Position numbers and translations under genes: made by a program. From positions 310,001-374,000 of the forward strand of contig VWZX01009070.1 in assembly GCA_013399015.1 (NCBI GenBank): a stretch of DNA of 64,000 nt. The letters are read 5' to 3'. Shown here one piece after another: positions 48,744 to 60,334 of the stretch. The DNA comes from Galbula dea. Its lineage: Eukaryota; Chordata; Aves; Piciformes; Galbulidae. The notes beneath the pieces are model-generated. The model saw nothing but the letters and a program-made list of their open reading frames with translations, searched no databases and was not told the DNA's origin. Every line of letters begins with the position of its first letter. The first letter of the stretch is position 1.

Positions 48744-48945
48744 AATCACAGAATAATTTAGACTGGGAGGGAACTCCAGGAATCTCTAGTCCAGTCCCTG
48801 CTCAAAGCAGATCTAATCAGATCAGGCTACTCAGGGCAATATCCAGTTGAGTCTTGAATAACTCCAAGGATAGAGGCTTCACATATATGGGCAATCTGCT
48901 CCAGCTTTTGACTATCCTTGTATTATAAATCCTTTTTTCATACCG
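48744..48945 (-). mobile_element. CR1 LINE 3' end, degenerate
   Basis: The plus strand reads ATCACAGAATAATTTAGACT, GGGAGGGAACTCCAGGAATC and TCTAGTCCAGTCCCTGCTCA. It continues with CAGGGCAATATCCAGTTGAG and a TCCAAGGATAGAGGCTTCAC block, the antisense of a CR1 3' end. Many substitutions; an old copy. Confidence 0.85.
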
Positions 48946-49146
48946 TATGTCCCACTTCTGCGATCTGAAAAGACCTGTGGTGATTTCCCTAGCTCCAATA
49001 AGGAAACACGCAAAAGGTAAAAAGTAGAAGTCCCTATCAGTTTTTAATATCTAGCACTGCTGCCTGGTTCCCCAGGTTCCCCGTACCAAATTGTATGGGG
49101 AAGTAAAGTACAAGTCGTGGAAGATTAAGGTAGTGTTCGTGACCAC

Positions 49147-49739
49147 CTACTGGTTATTTTTGGAACAGAGTTGAATTTCTTCTTAGTAGCTAGTATTGGG
49201 CTATGTTTTGGATATGTGATCAAACTGTGTTGGCAACATAGCCATGTTTTAGTCACTGCTGAACAGTGCTTGTATATCATCAAGTCTGTTTCTGCTTTTC
49301 ATACTGCCTAGCCAGAGAGTGGGCTGGTCTTGCACAAGAAGGTAGGAAGGGACACAGCCAGGACTGACGACCCCAGCTGAACAAAGGATTATCCCATACC
49401 ATGTGATGTCATGAGCAGCAGTAAAAGCTGGAGCAAGAAGAAGGAAGGAAGGACATTTGGAGTTATGGTGTTCATCTTTCTAAGTGACCGTTACACAGGA
49501 TGGACCCCTGATTTCCTGGAGGTGACTGAACACTTGCCTGCCAGCAGGAACTACTGAAAGAATTCCTTATTTCACTTTCTTTGTGTGCACAGCTTTTTCT
49601 TTACCTATTGAACTGTCTTTATCTCTGCCTATGAGTTTTTGCACTTTTGCCTTTCCAATTCTCTCCCCCATCCTGCTGTGGTGGAATGAATGAACAGTAG
49701 TGTAGGGCTCAGCTGCCTACTCAGGAGGAACCCATAACA
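49147..49739 (+). mobile_element. Solo LTR of an endogenous retrovirus, degenerate
   Basis: About 590 bp follows from memory the order of a common avian LTR: GGAACAGAGTTGAATTTCTT, TAGTAGCTAGTATTGGGCTA, TTAGTCACTGCTGAACAGTG, GGACACAGCCAGGACTGACG and CCATACCATGTGATGTCATG. A damaged TATA region follows near 49425, then TATTGAACTGTCTTTATCTC and an end near CCCATAACA. Order fixes plus orientation. Borders are estimated, and no target duplication could be confirmed. No retroviral genes adjoin. The same family appears at the right window edge. Confidence 0.8.
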
Positions 49740-49764
49740 AATGATAACATTGTGAACCTGTCCT

Positions 49765-50765
49765 GAAAATGGAAAAATGAAAATTTTATGTCTATTTTGA
49801 AGAAAGGAAGGAAGGAAAATCTGCAGAATGAAATTATAATCAGCTTCACCTCATTACCCTGCAAGATTTTGAAGCAAATCCTGATGTAAGTCATTTACTC
49901 CTACATAAAGAAGGAGGTTGGGAACAGCCAGCATATATTTGCCAAACTGCTTTAGCAGCCTGATGGTCTTCACTGGTGAGATGTCTGGCTATGTGGGTGA
50001 GGGGAGAGCCATGCATGTAAATTTCTTTCATTTTAGCAATAGTCTCACTGACAGCCATAGTATCTTTGCAGCCAAATTTGAAGTTTGATAAAATTTGCAA
50101 GGTTTTATACTTGGGCTGGAACAATCTCATTCTTCAGTAAGGATTCAGTGTTGCTAGTTGGCTAGAGAGCAGGTTTGCACATAATTACCTGGGAATCCTC
50201 ATCAGCAAGAAGTTAAACATCAACCAGCAGATTAATCCCTGTGTCAAAGAAGGCCTACGATATACTGCACTGCATTAACAAGCATGTAGCAAAATACACG
50301 GTTCCCTTCTGCTGGGTATTGTGAAATTGCACCTGGACTACTGTATCCAGTTTTGGCCTTCCCTTTACAAGGAAGGCACTTAGAAACTGGAACAAATCAC
50401 TAAAGAAAGAATCACCTAAATGATTTAGGGATAGAAGAACAATGTACAGGTTTCTCTGAGATCTCATTGGAAGTGTACAGTGAAAGCTCAAGAGAGAATG
50501 TACACACTTCACATTCAGAAAAAAAAGTCTAATTAGGTATAAGGAAGACAGTCTTCACAGTGAGTGTCACCAAGCATTAGAACAAGCTGCTTGAAGAGGC
50601 TATGTAATCTGCATCCTTGGAGGTATTGAGAACTCAACAGGACAAGCCTCAAGTGAACAGATATAAGTCTAAAGAGCACTGCAGTTTTTACTTTAGCCCA
50701 GGTTTGAGCAGGTATTTGCCTCCTATGCCCTCCAGAAATCCTACCTAACTTATAATTTTGAAATG
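49765..50765 (+). mobile_element. CR1 LINE, longer old copy with an internal deletion in the RT domain
   Basis: Read in plus frames with breaks, it first shows the thumb-side start of the reverse transcriptase (ILKKGRKENLQNEIIISFTS, LPCKILKQILM, GNSQHIFAKLL). RT motif A follows in the form EGRAMHVNFFHFSNSLTDSH (family: EGRAVDVVYLDFSKAFDTVS), so the two catalytic-motif Asp positions look altered. The frame then jumps directly to the FNK..CKVL.LG region, missing motif B and the FADD motif. It continues with YLGILISKKLNINQQI, KLHLDYCIQFWPSLYKEGT and LGIRKTVFTVSVTKH, and a degraded tail near 50745-50765. Many stops make it an old, dead copy. Confidence 0.8.
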
Positions 50766-50769
50766 TCTA

Positions 50770-52105
50770 AGCCTTATGAATGAAAGATAAGTGAATAGGC
50801 AAGTGTGTGTTTGTATATTGCAGGTTTCCTTGTAACAGTAACATTATAATTTGAAACTATTCAAAGTGAGCTCAAGATCACATAAAAAGGAAAATAATGA
50901 GTTAAGGAACCAAAGCAAAAAATTATAGACAATGACTAGAAAATTAAAAAAATGCTTCAACTGGTTGGATAAGTTTACCAGATAAGAGTTAAAATTTTGT
51001 GCCCTTTAACCTCATTTAAAAAAGCAGAGTAATGGACTAGGTTTAGTAACCAGTGTAATTTTACATCACAACAAAGATTTACAGATATAGGAAATGTATG
51101 ACAATGCAATTGCAATATACCACATGTTGGCTATCGTGATTTTAAGACTAAATGAGAAAGAGGTAATCTTTGAACATAAAGTGTTCTAAATATTTTTTCT
51201 CATTAATTTTTAAAATTAATAAATAGTAATAAGTTAATTTTTTTCTTATGTGTCCTAAAAGTTTGTTAATTAATAGACATATCTATTAGCAAGTTTTAGG
51301 AAAACTTAAGCAAATATGTCTTAAGGTAATAGGTAACACCATGAAAAATACTAATGGCAGGAATCAATTGAAGACAAAATTCAGAAATAATAAGTGACTG
51401 CATTTGATGTCTAATTTATTTTTTCTTAACACTCCCTATAAATGTTACAATCACAACTTTATTCTTTAAATAACATTTGCAATCCCTCAGGCTAAACTTT
51501 GTCTATCTAATATAGACAAAAAACAATAATTAAAAGAAAAACTTTCCTGTTCGTGATATTTGATTTTTATATGTAGCTGAAAAAGAGAGATTAATGAGCT
51601 AATGTGCTTTTATCCAAGAAGTATAATTAGTCTGCTTCACTAAGAGGGAGATTTCAAAAGAAAACTATATGTTAAAGGCTAATTAAAGTTTTGCAACTTG
51701 TGTGACAAGCCCTGTTTTATGTGTTACTGTAAAAGTTTTTAAGAGCCGGGGTCATAGGTTTCTGAAGGTCTTGTTCTTTGCAAATGACACAATCTATAAA
51801 TGCTTGGGGATTTTTTTAAGCAATATTTCTCATCAGAGTTTTAAATGCTCTGTGTTTCTAATTATTTGGAAAGAACTTCCATTTGGAGATGCCTATTTCT
51901 GTTGTCTATGAAGTCTAATTGATTTAGATGAAATGTTTAAATTTCTGACAACTAATTTGGTTGTGATGAACCCTGTCTTTTGTGTCAATGACACATACTT
52001 TTCATTTATTAATGTTAAAATTGAAGCATGACAAATGCCATATCCTGGGATGCATTAAGCACAGCATAGCCAACTTATCAAAAGGAGTGATTGTCCTATT
52101 GAATT
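50770..52105. other. Intergenic, no gene recognised
   Basis: AT-rich, with stretches such as 51190-51260 almost free of G and C. No repeat or coding signal. Confidence 0.55.
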
Positions 52106-52109
52106 CAAT

Positions 52110-52836
52110 GCTGGTGTGGCCTCACCTTTAGTTTTATGTGCAGTTTTGCACTCCACAATATAAGGAGGAAATAAAAATATTAGAATGTATCCAAAGGAGG
52201 GCAGAAAACGTGGTGAAAAGACAAGAGGGCATGACTCAAGAGAAGCAGATGAGGATACTAGGTTTATTCAATGTAGAAAAGAGGAGACGGAAAAGAGATA
52301 TTGTTTACAACTTCTTCATGACAGGGAGTGGAGAAGAAGGTGCTGGTCTCTTCCTTTTGGTTCCTGGTGGTAAGATGGTAAGATGCACAGGAAGGTGATC
52401 TTGCCACTGTACATGGCACTGGTGAGGCCACACCTCGAGTACTGTGTGCAGTTTTGGGCACCGCAGTTTAGGAAGGACATTGAGCTACTAGAGAGGGTGC
52501 AGAGAAGGGCAACTAAGCTAGTCAGGGGTCTGGAAAACAGGCCTTATGAGGAGAGGCTTAGGGAGCTGGGGTTGTTTAGCCTGGAGAAGNGAGCTCTGTT
52601 AGGAAAGTTCAGACTGGATATTAGGAAAAAATTAGTCACAGAGAGTATGGCCGAGAACTAAAACAAGCTTTCTGTAGAAGTGGTCATGACTGCCAGCTTG
52701 CTGGTGTTCCAGAAGCATTTAGACAATGCTTTTAGATTTATAGTTTAACTTTTAGGTTGCCTTGTGTGGAGACAAGAATTAAACTTGGTGATCTTTGTCA
52801 GTCCCTTCCAATTCAGGATATTCTATGATTCTGTGA
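52110..52836 (+). mobile_element. CR1 LINE, older copy interrupted by a younger CR1 fragment
   Basis: The outer copy runs 52110-52380 (QFCTPQYKEEIKILECIQRR, LGLFNVEKRRRKRDIVYNFF, EEGAGLFLLVPGG) and resumes at about 52591 (GKFRLDIRKKLVTESMAEN, then a stop). It ends with TCCCTTCCAATTCAGGATAT and the octamers ATTCTATG and ATTCTGTG (52820-52835). Between the two parts the same protein region appears again in a much better preserved form (52381-52589). The outer copy shares its 3' untranslated sequence with the copy at 46895. Confidence 0.88.
52381..52590 (+). mobile_element. Young CR1 fragment without a 3' end, ending at an N
   Basis: Encodes VILPLYMALVRPHLEYCVQF, WAPQFRKDIELLERVQRRAT and LRELGLFSLEK without breaks, almost identical in DNA to the copy at 45183-45690. 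CR1 insertions lose their 5' end, not their 3' end, yet this one stops abruptly at the ambiguous base 52590. The 3' part is probably missing from the assembly. Confidence 0.8.
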
Positions 52837-52839
52837 ACT

Positions 52840-55800
52840 TGGTGACATATATTGATAAAAAGCATTAATAGTGAATAAATAAGAACCTATTATGCCATGA
52901 AATACTGTCAAATTATACAATCAAATGAAAAAAAAGTCTTTCTAGAAAAAAAGTACAGTTAAAAATTTGATGACATTTAAAAAACCCCCTCATTTCATGA
53001 GATGTGATCAGAAAAAATAAGTCTTTATTTGATTTGGAACAAGAACAAATTTTGAAATACCAGTTTTGATTTAAATAAGAAGTAACATCTTGCACAGCTC
53101 CAGTGATATCTGTGTGTGAGATAAAGGCTAAGTGTAGACATTTAAAAATATGATTTTTGGCAGTAGAGCAAATAGCATTTGGAACAATTCCAGTCCTCAA
53201 AGGCTTATTCATGATTACTGTCTACTAGAATATTTCTTAAGATGTTTCCAGACTCGGTCACTTACATAAAACTGAGTATTTAGTTTAAAGATAAGTCTTT
53301 AAACCCACACAAATAATCCCTGTAGTAAACACAGACAACATATCCCATAAATATACATAGGCAGAAGGTTGGTATTACTATCATTAATGAAGAAGGCATA
53401 TGCAGGAGAAAAGCAGAAACAATTGAAGGAAACACTGGCGTGAAACAACTGAACTGTTCTAAGGATGTTCTGAATTTTCTATTGGAATGCTTTAGAAACT
53501 AACAGCTTTCAGAGCTATGGGAGATACAGGTGAAGTAAAACTGTATTTGTGTGTCAAATGAGCTCTCTGCTTTTTAAGCTGTACAGAAACACGGAGTGAT
53601 TTCTTCTAAGAGGTTGACACACAAAAGGCCAAGAGTCCAACAATAGTGAATGGGCTTTGTAGTCATGAAAAACTAAACTATGTTGAAATTCCTGTGAGAT
53701 CAGATGTTTTATTTCAAGGTAGAGTAATTCATATTAAAAATGTCTCAAAGTTGTGCTGCTGAAGAATTAAAAAAAACCTATTAATTGGCAGTTTTCATCA
53801 ACCACCACTAAAAATTAAAAAACAAAAACAAAACAAAACCAATAAAAATTCTATGATGAAGTCATAGTAGCTGCTCTGGTTAACTTTCATTTAGATAATT
53901 TAATGTACAGATACGATTTGGTTAGTGTCTTGGACTGTTCTCTTCTTACACCTCTTTCATTAAATAGAGCTCTGTTCTCATATTTTCATGTCTCCATTTT
54001 ATTGTGCAACTGTACAGTTACACAAATGAATTATTTACTAAAATAAATCAGATTTATTACTATGTCCTTCATTTACTTTCCCACTGGTACAAAATGCTCT
54101 TTTCATATTGTGACTGTGCTGTCTTTTCACTTCACAATCAGCTGGAGCAGACAGCTCTATCATTCTGGCAAACTAATAAAGACCAGGAGTCCCACAGGAA
54201 ATCTGATTTTTGTTTCACTGCCAAAATACATTATATTTAAACTATTTATTTCAGAAAGGAACAGATAAAATTTCAGATAAAATTGCAAGGTGACATAAAG
54301 TTTCTGAAAAAGATTCTCACACAACTGCTCTTGTTCCCAACCTGCTCACCCTTCCCTCCACCAATATTGTTTGACCCTTCTGGCCAAAATCCCTCTTCAG
54401 AGGGTTTCACCAGGTTTGCCATTACACAAAGACAGCTCCCAGAGCTGCCTTAATTCCTGAACCTGTCTTGCATCCTAAAAGCAGTACAGCACAGTTATGT
54501 TTTTTGACTATATATGGGAAGCTACAGTGCCCTGTGTTATATATATTTTTCTGAAGTTTAGTCTTACAAAGCATTTCTTTTCCCTATTTTCCTATTGCTG
54601 TTTTCTTTCACGTACTTATCTTTTCTGTTGTTTTATTTCTTTTTCTTATTTTTTGTTCTTCTTGCATTGCTTACTAGATTTAAGGACTATCTAATGGTTT
54701 GAATTTTAACTATGCAGTCTACTACTAAACAGAAATGTTTAAGGTTCAGGATTTTAAGAAAATTCGTATTCCAACATGAATAATAAAACCAGTCTATACT
54801 GTATTTTGTCTGTATTTGAAATGTGTGTATTGAAATTGAGCTGTCATTTGTAATTCACAGTTAAGGCTACCCCAGGTGTTTCAAACACTATTGCAATAGA
54901 TCATTCTTCAATTACTTTCTTTTTGCTTCCTTTGTCCCTTTTGCCAAATTGTCTTGCTTGGGTGTTTTTGCTCTGCTTGTTTCTTCTTTCTGTTATCTAA
55001 TTAGCAACCTAGAAAAAAGCCACTGAAATATTCTTAACAATAGACTTAAGTTTTATGTCAAAGGGAAAAATGATCTACAAGTATTTTCAAGAAATGGAGA
55101 GTCAGAAATACATACATGATTTATAGGTGCATACAAAATAGTTGTAAGCTTGTCTGATCTTACAAAAGAACGAGGTACCTGAAAATAAAATTAATTCACC
55201 TGTGAAAGGTCAGTGCAAGAACTTCAAGAACCTGATCATTGAAAGCATGTTAAACATGCCTCAAGGAAGTAATTCTTGAGTTGTTACAAAACAGAAAACA
55301 AGGAGTAGCAGCCCTCTTTAACTGAAAACTGCTAAAAGCAGAAAAGCAAAACTCAGTGGATGAAAATATATTTTTGTTTTTCAGAGGATACGTTGAAAAA
55401 CTCAGCTCTATCTACACTTATACTAAAACAAAATATTATCAGAAACAAGATGAAATAAGTTTATAAAAAATGGGAGGGTAAGATTGCAATTAAGACACTA
55501 ATCCAAGAAATTTTTCTATACAGATATATCTAACTGGTAAAAAATGTGTTTTCTTCTGATTTCTGGTCCTTTAAAAAAAATTAACATGAAAAAAATCAAC
55601 ATCACATTTTAACCTAAAAACCTTTGTGAATTTTGGATATTTCAGATTATAGAATAATAACACTATAATGCTTTGTTTGGGTACTAATTTATTTTTTATC
55701 CAAAAGAATAACTGAAATAAATCTCTGAGCTAAAGGAAACAAAAAGTTCACTACTTTGACATATGGTTCCTGTCTAACCAAAGTCCCTTTAGTAGACTTT

Positions 55801-57600
55801 TCCAAAGAAATTAATATGTTTAGAATTTTAGATATTACTACTCTGAACTGTTTTCTTCATTTCTCTGTACCTCAAATTGGCACCAGTAAACTATGGAAAT
55901 TCTCTTTTTCAGTTTAAATTTTTCTCAGCTGTTGCTTTACTCTACTAAGACAAGTCCTGGACATCATCTCCTTAAAAGATAACTGATATAGATACCTTAA
56001 TGACCTTAGAAATGTTAGATTAATTCTTGAAAATAATAAGAAAACAATAACAAAGACAGACACTCTTCTTTGTATTGTAATATGAAGGAGAAATGAAAAA
56101 CAGGAACAATATTGATATGGCCATAGTAAAAAATCTGATTAAATTATTTACAATATTGAACAGACAAAGAGCAGAAGGAATATTTAAGCCACAAATTATC
56201 ATTCTTCTATTTCCTTATGCTGCCACATACATCCCACATACATCCAGACCACGTATAGATAACCTAAAAACTAGATGCATTTTTTTTCTCTCTTTTCTGT
56301 AGCCACAGGATTTTTCCAGTGTAAACTGCCTAAAATTCTATCTCGAGTCACTCTGGGTTTTTCTTTTCTTTTTCCATGTAGCTTTTATTTATCCTGGTCT
56401 GAGCATTTGTCATGTATTATTAACTTCTTAAGAATATGATAAAGTTCCTTCTCGGACCTTAATTTGAGTTTCATTCATTCTTTAATTTCCTTTAACCTTT
56501 CCCTCCTTACACATTAAGTTGATCCTACCTTGCCATTTTAATGGACTCTTTCTGTTCCATACAATTCTGTACAAATTACCCCTGTCTTTGCCACAGTGCC
56601 CGATATTGTCTGTGCAGTAGACCATCACTTTACTCAGAACAGGGCATTTGATCTGAACAGAAGGCAAAAGGGAAAAAAGAAGTTTAGATACTCATATGTA
56701 TATGAATTGCCAACTCTAACACATTCAGAATCACTTAAAAGACGGCTGCACTTTGTTAGGAAGTTCATATTCCTTGGCATGCTCTCTTTTACCATTTGAT
56801 GCCTTAACAGTGTCTTGGCTCAAAGCCTTTTGTATGATGCTGCAGGGTCTCTTTACTCAGAAAAATAGTATGACCTTCTTAGTGCATATCAGATATGAGA
56901 AGTTATAAACATCTCTGAATAAAAAACCATATTTTTGGAAATATATTTGAAATATTACTTAGATAAAGATATCCCATGGCATAAAAATATTTTCTAAAAT
57001 GGCAGTCATAACCACAAGAAAACCCAACAACCCTTCCCCAGACATTATCTTCACCATGAATCCATTAAAATGAAAAAAAAAAATTCCAAAGTATGTAGTT
57101 TATTTTACTACAAAGCCCACAGTGACATGGCTGGCACATTAGACTGCCACTTCAACTTCTGGCCAAATTAACAGGCTTTGAACTGACTACAGCCTTAAAA
57201 CTCCAGCAGCTGCAGGACAGATTCCAGAAAGTTTGCCAGACTCTAAACTTTCTATCGAAGTGCATCTGGCTTGGCTGGTAAAATAAACTATTGATTGCAC
57301 TATATTTAAATATCTTGGCTTGAAGTACTTGCCTAGACCTTAAATATCAGTCTGCCTAAAACACTACTGAGATAATCTTAACTATAGCCTTTTCCCTTAG
57401 CAGTATGCTTCTTTCTACGCAATATTCTTGCCACCTTCAAAATCACTGCTGTTCTGCCTGGTTCTAATTTGCCTTAACTTCTCCATTCTGGTCTTGAAGT
57501 CAGCTCCATCATTCACCTAAGTTCTTCACTTTGAGCAGTAGTTCAATTTGTTTTGTAGATAATTGCTTGTGCACTCTCGTTAGAATTTAATGGTAATATG
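52840..57600. other. Intergenic, no gene recognised
   Basis: About 4.8 kb, AT-rich, with a CAAAA tract at 53808-53845 and pyrimidine-rich sequence around 54590-54665. Open frames are under 100 codons and lack domains. Confidence 0.55.
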
Positions 57601-57605
57601 CCAAC

Positions 57606-57757
57606 CTTACCTTGGACTGCATCAAAAGAAGCATGGTCAGGGTTCTGGACAACCTGATCTAGTAAAAATGTCCCTACTCACTGCAGGGGGGTTGGACTAG
57701 ATGACTTTTAAAGTTCCTTTCCAACTCACACCATTCTATGATTCTACAATTCTATGA
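57606..57757 (+). mobile_element. CR1 LINE 3' end joined to a short RT fragment
   Basis: TGGACTGCATCAAAAGAAGC is from the ORF2 coding region, but it is followed almost directly by 3' sequences: GACAACCTGATCTAGTAAAA, GGGGGGTTGGACTAGATGAC and CCTTTCCAACTCACACC. The element ends with three octamers ATTCTATG, ATTCTACA, ATTCTATG (57733-57756). An internal deletion of several hundred bases is implied. Confidence 0.88.
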
Positions 57758-59400
57758 ATAAAGACTTTATATCTAAAAGTTAATACACATCCCTTTCAGA
57801 TTTTGAAGTATAGTTGTTATTTTATCATTTCAGCATATGATTACATAAAGCAGTCTAAGAGTGTAACACCCTGAAAGGCTGAAATTTTTCTTCAGTCTGA
57901 AATTATTCGCAATAATAAATTCTTTTTGCAGCTGCTAACACTTGAAAAATAGAGGGGTTTATTTCCTCCTTTTTTCCCCAGCTTTTAATAACAAGCTAGA
58001 TGGAGACCAATTTCTACACAATACATAACCCAGAACACATTGTTACTACCAATATCCTTTTTCCTATGAATGTATTTTTCCACCCTGAGTGGAACATAAA
58101 ATGAACAATTTATTCATCTGCAGAATTTCTTACAAACTGATGTTTTGCTGTTTAAGTAACCTTAAAAACATCAGAACATTCTCTTTTCTCCTTCAAAATA
58201 AGGGATGCCCCCCACTCCCTGATGGCTTATATTATGATATGCTGTATCACATAGTATTCAATAGTTAGTGAGAGAGAGAATATCTGTTGTTCTTGCAATT
58301 AACATTTTGGTATTTTCAGACTATAACCATGAAGTAAAAAAATATTACATTATCAATCTTCTATGCAATGCAGGCCAATGAAAATCAGCATATTAATTAG
58401 TCCTGTATTAAATTGAACTAGTCATACTTGATTGAATTATTCATTACATATATATGTATCCACTAATCATATATATACTGGTTGTAAATTCATCAAGTGA
58501 ATATCATACCAGCCAGCGCTAAGTATCTTTGACAAGAAGTAGAGTTGGTTTGCTGTTGTTGTGGTTATTTACTAGTGGTTACATGCAGTGCGAATGTATA
58601 GTTTTGTAAAAGCCAATCCTGTGTCCACAAATGAGTTCACCAGGCAAATAATTTCAATTTAGTTAGGCAAATTTACAAGTAGTATATTAGCTGCACATGT
58701 TTAAAACTCATGTAATAGAAATAAATAACATTTCTCTAAAAACTATCTTGGTAAAATGCAAAAGTGATTTTCAAGATATTCTTTAAGCTAAACAGAAGCC
58801 TTGTAATACTTTAAATTAAGAATTTCTGGCTATGTCTGTGAAAGAGAATGTGAAACAGGATTCTCAGGTCTATGTACTTTCTTGCAGTTTATTTAATTGG
58901 ATCTTAGAATGTTATTTTTCCTAAAAGTTTATTGAGAAAATTATTAATAAAATTAGGTTTTTCTACTGGAGTTTGAGAGACAGCAAAGGTTAAGTAGCTG
59001 TTGAGGTGGTTCGGGTTGCTCTCACTTCTACAAGAACAGGGATCTTAAAGTTTTGAAGTTCCCTAGGTCTTTTGAGGTTCTCCAGGCAGTTGTTCAAGCA
59101 GTTTTCTACTGTGGTCCATTCTACTTCATAATACTCTTTTTTCAACTCCTAAGTAGCCATAAAAATAATTTGCATTGCTTTTGGCACTATTATATTAAAT
59201 GCATTACTACACTTCCATACAGAGATACCATATAAATTCAGATCATCTAGCATACATATTTAAGTATTTTACCTCATAATGTAATAGAAATTAAAAAATA
59301 ACTAGCAATTGAGTTGTTCAGAAATAGTAGGATTCAAACTTTCGTAACATAGTGCACTCTGAAGCATGGGATGTAAATATGAATTTGTAAGTATTTAATG
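57758..59400. other. Intergenic, no gene recognised
   Basis: AT-rich, with alternating ATATATG words around 58450-58480. No repeat or coding signal. Confidence 0.55.
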
Positions 59401-59404
59401 GGCA

Positions 59405-59718
59405 GATGTCAGGAGAACGAAGCCAGTCTTTTTAAGTGGTGCTCAGTGACAGGACAAGAGATAAAGGACACAAACTGGCATATATGAAGTTCCATCTAAA
59501 CATACGGAGTAACTTCTTTACTTTGAGAGTGGTGAAGCATTGAACATGCCTATGGAGGTGGTGGTGCCTCCATCCCCAGAGACTTCAAAACCTGCCTGAA
59601 TGCCATGCTGTGCAAAATGCTCTAGGTGAACCTTCTCTGACAGGGACATTGGACTAGATGATACCCAGAGGTCGCTTCCAACCCTTAACATTCTGTCATT
59701 CTGTGTGATTCTGTAATG
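59405..59718 (+). mobile_element. CR1 LINE 3' end, 5'-truncated
   Basis: Landmarks in order: AGTTCCATCTAAACATACGG (FHLNIR), GTAACTTCTTTACTTTGAGA, GGTGGTGGTGCCTCCATCCC and CAGAGACTTCAAAACCTGCC. Then come GGACTAGATGATACCCAGAG, CGCTTCCAACCCTTAACATT and a doubled ATTCTG tail. Moderately diverged. Confidence 0.9.
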
Positions 59719-60121
59719 CAGACGAATAATTTTGTATATTACTATAGTCAACTTCCTGTAGTCAAGAGCTTTTTTGGAGAGAAGAACTTAAGAGTTCCAT
59801 TTTAGGACAATAATACTATGCAAGAGGTTCTGCAGAAGGACACTATTTGATCACTATGGACAATGTATTTACTGTTGATGCTGATGTCCGAATTTTGCTT
59901 TTTGAAAAATTTTAGAAAGTGATATCTTGTTTTTCTTTCATTCTATATGGGGATGAAGGAGCATAGAAAAAGCACAATTTCGTACAGAACAGAAACTCTT
60001 TTTCAGCTGTCATGTTCACTCTGTATTTAAAAACTCTCAATACATTTCTTTCAGGGAACACTATGTTTATTTCTTCAAACTTTTAGCCTGCCAAGTGTTT
60101 CAGAACAATCTGTGACAAGAT

Positions 60122-60330
60122 GAATCACAGTATTATAGAATAATCAGTACTGGAAGCTGCTCCTGGAGGTCATCTGGTCCAACTTCATTCTCAAAGCAGG
60201 CTAGGTTCAAAGGCAGAGCTGATGTTTGGAGTCTTACCATCTTGGCTTTGACCATCTCCAGAGTGACAATGCCACAGCCTTCGTAAGTAGTCTGTTCCAA
60301 TGCTTTTACCATGCCTTTAACTGATGATAG
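60122..60330 (-). mobile_element. CR1 LINE 3' end, degenerate
   Basis: The plus strand reads GAATCACAGTATTATAGAAT, GGAGGTCATCTGGTCCAACT, TCTCAAAGCAGGCTAGGTTC and CATCTCCAGAGTGACAATGC, the antisense of a CR1 3' region. Old copy. Confidence 0.85.
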
Positions 60331-60334
60331 TGAT

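Noticed and set aside
53808..53860. CR1 tail at ATTCTATGATG near 53850
   Set aside because: Only one octamer-like word after a CAAAA tract; none of the other CR1 3' landmarks is present.
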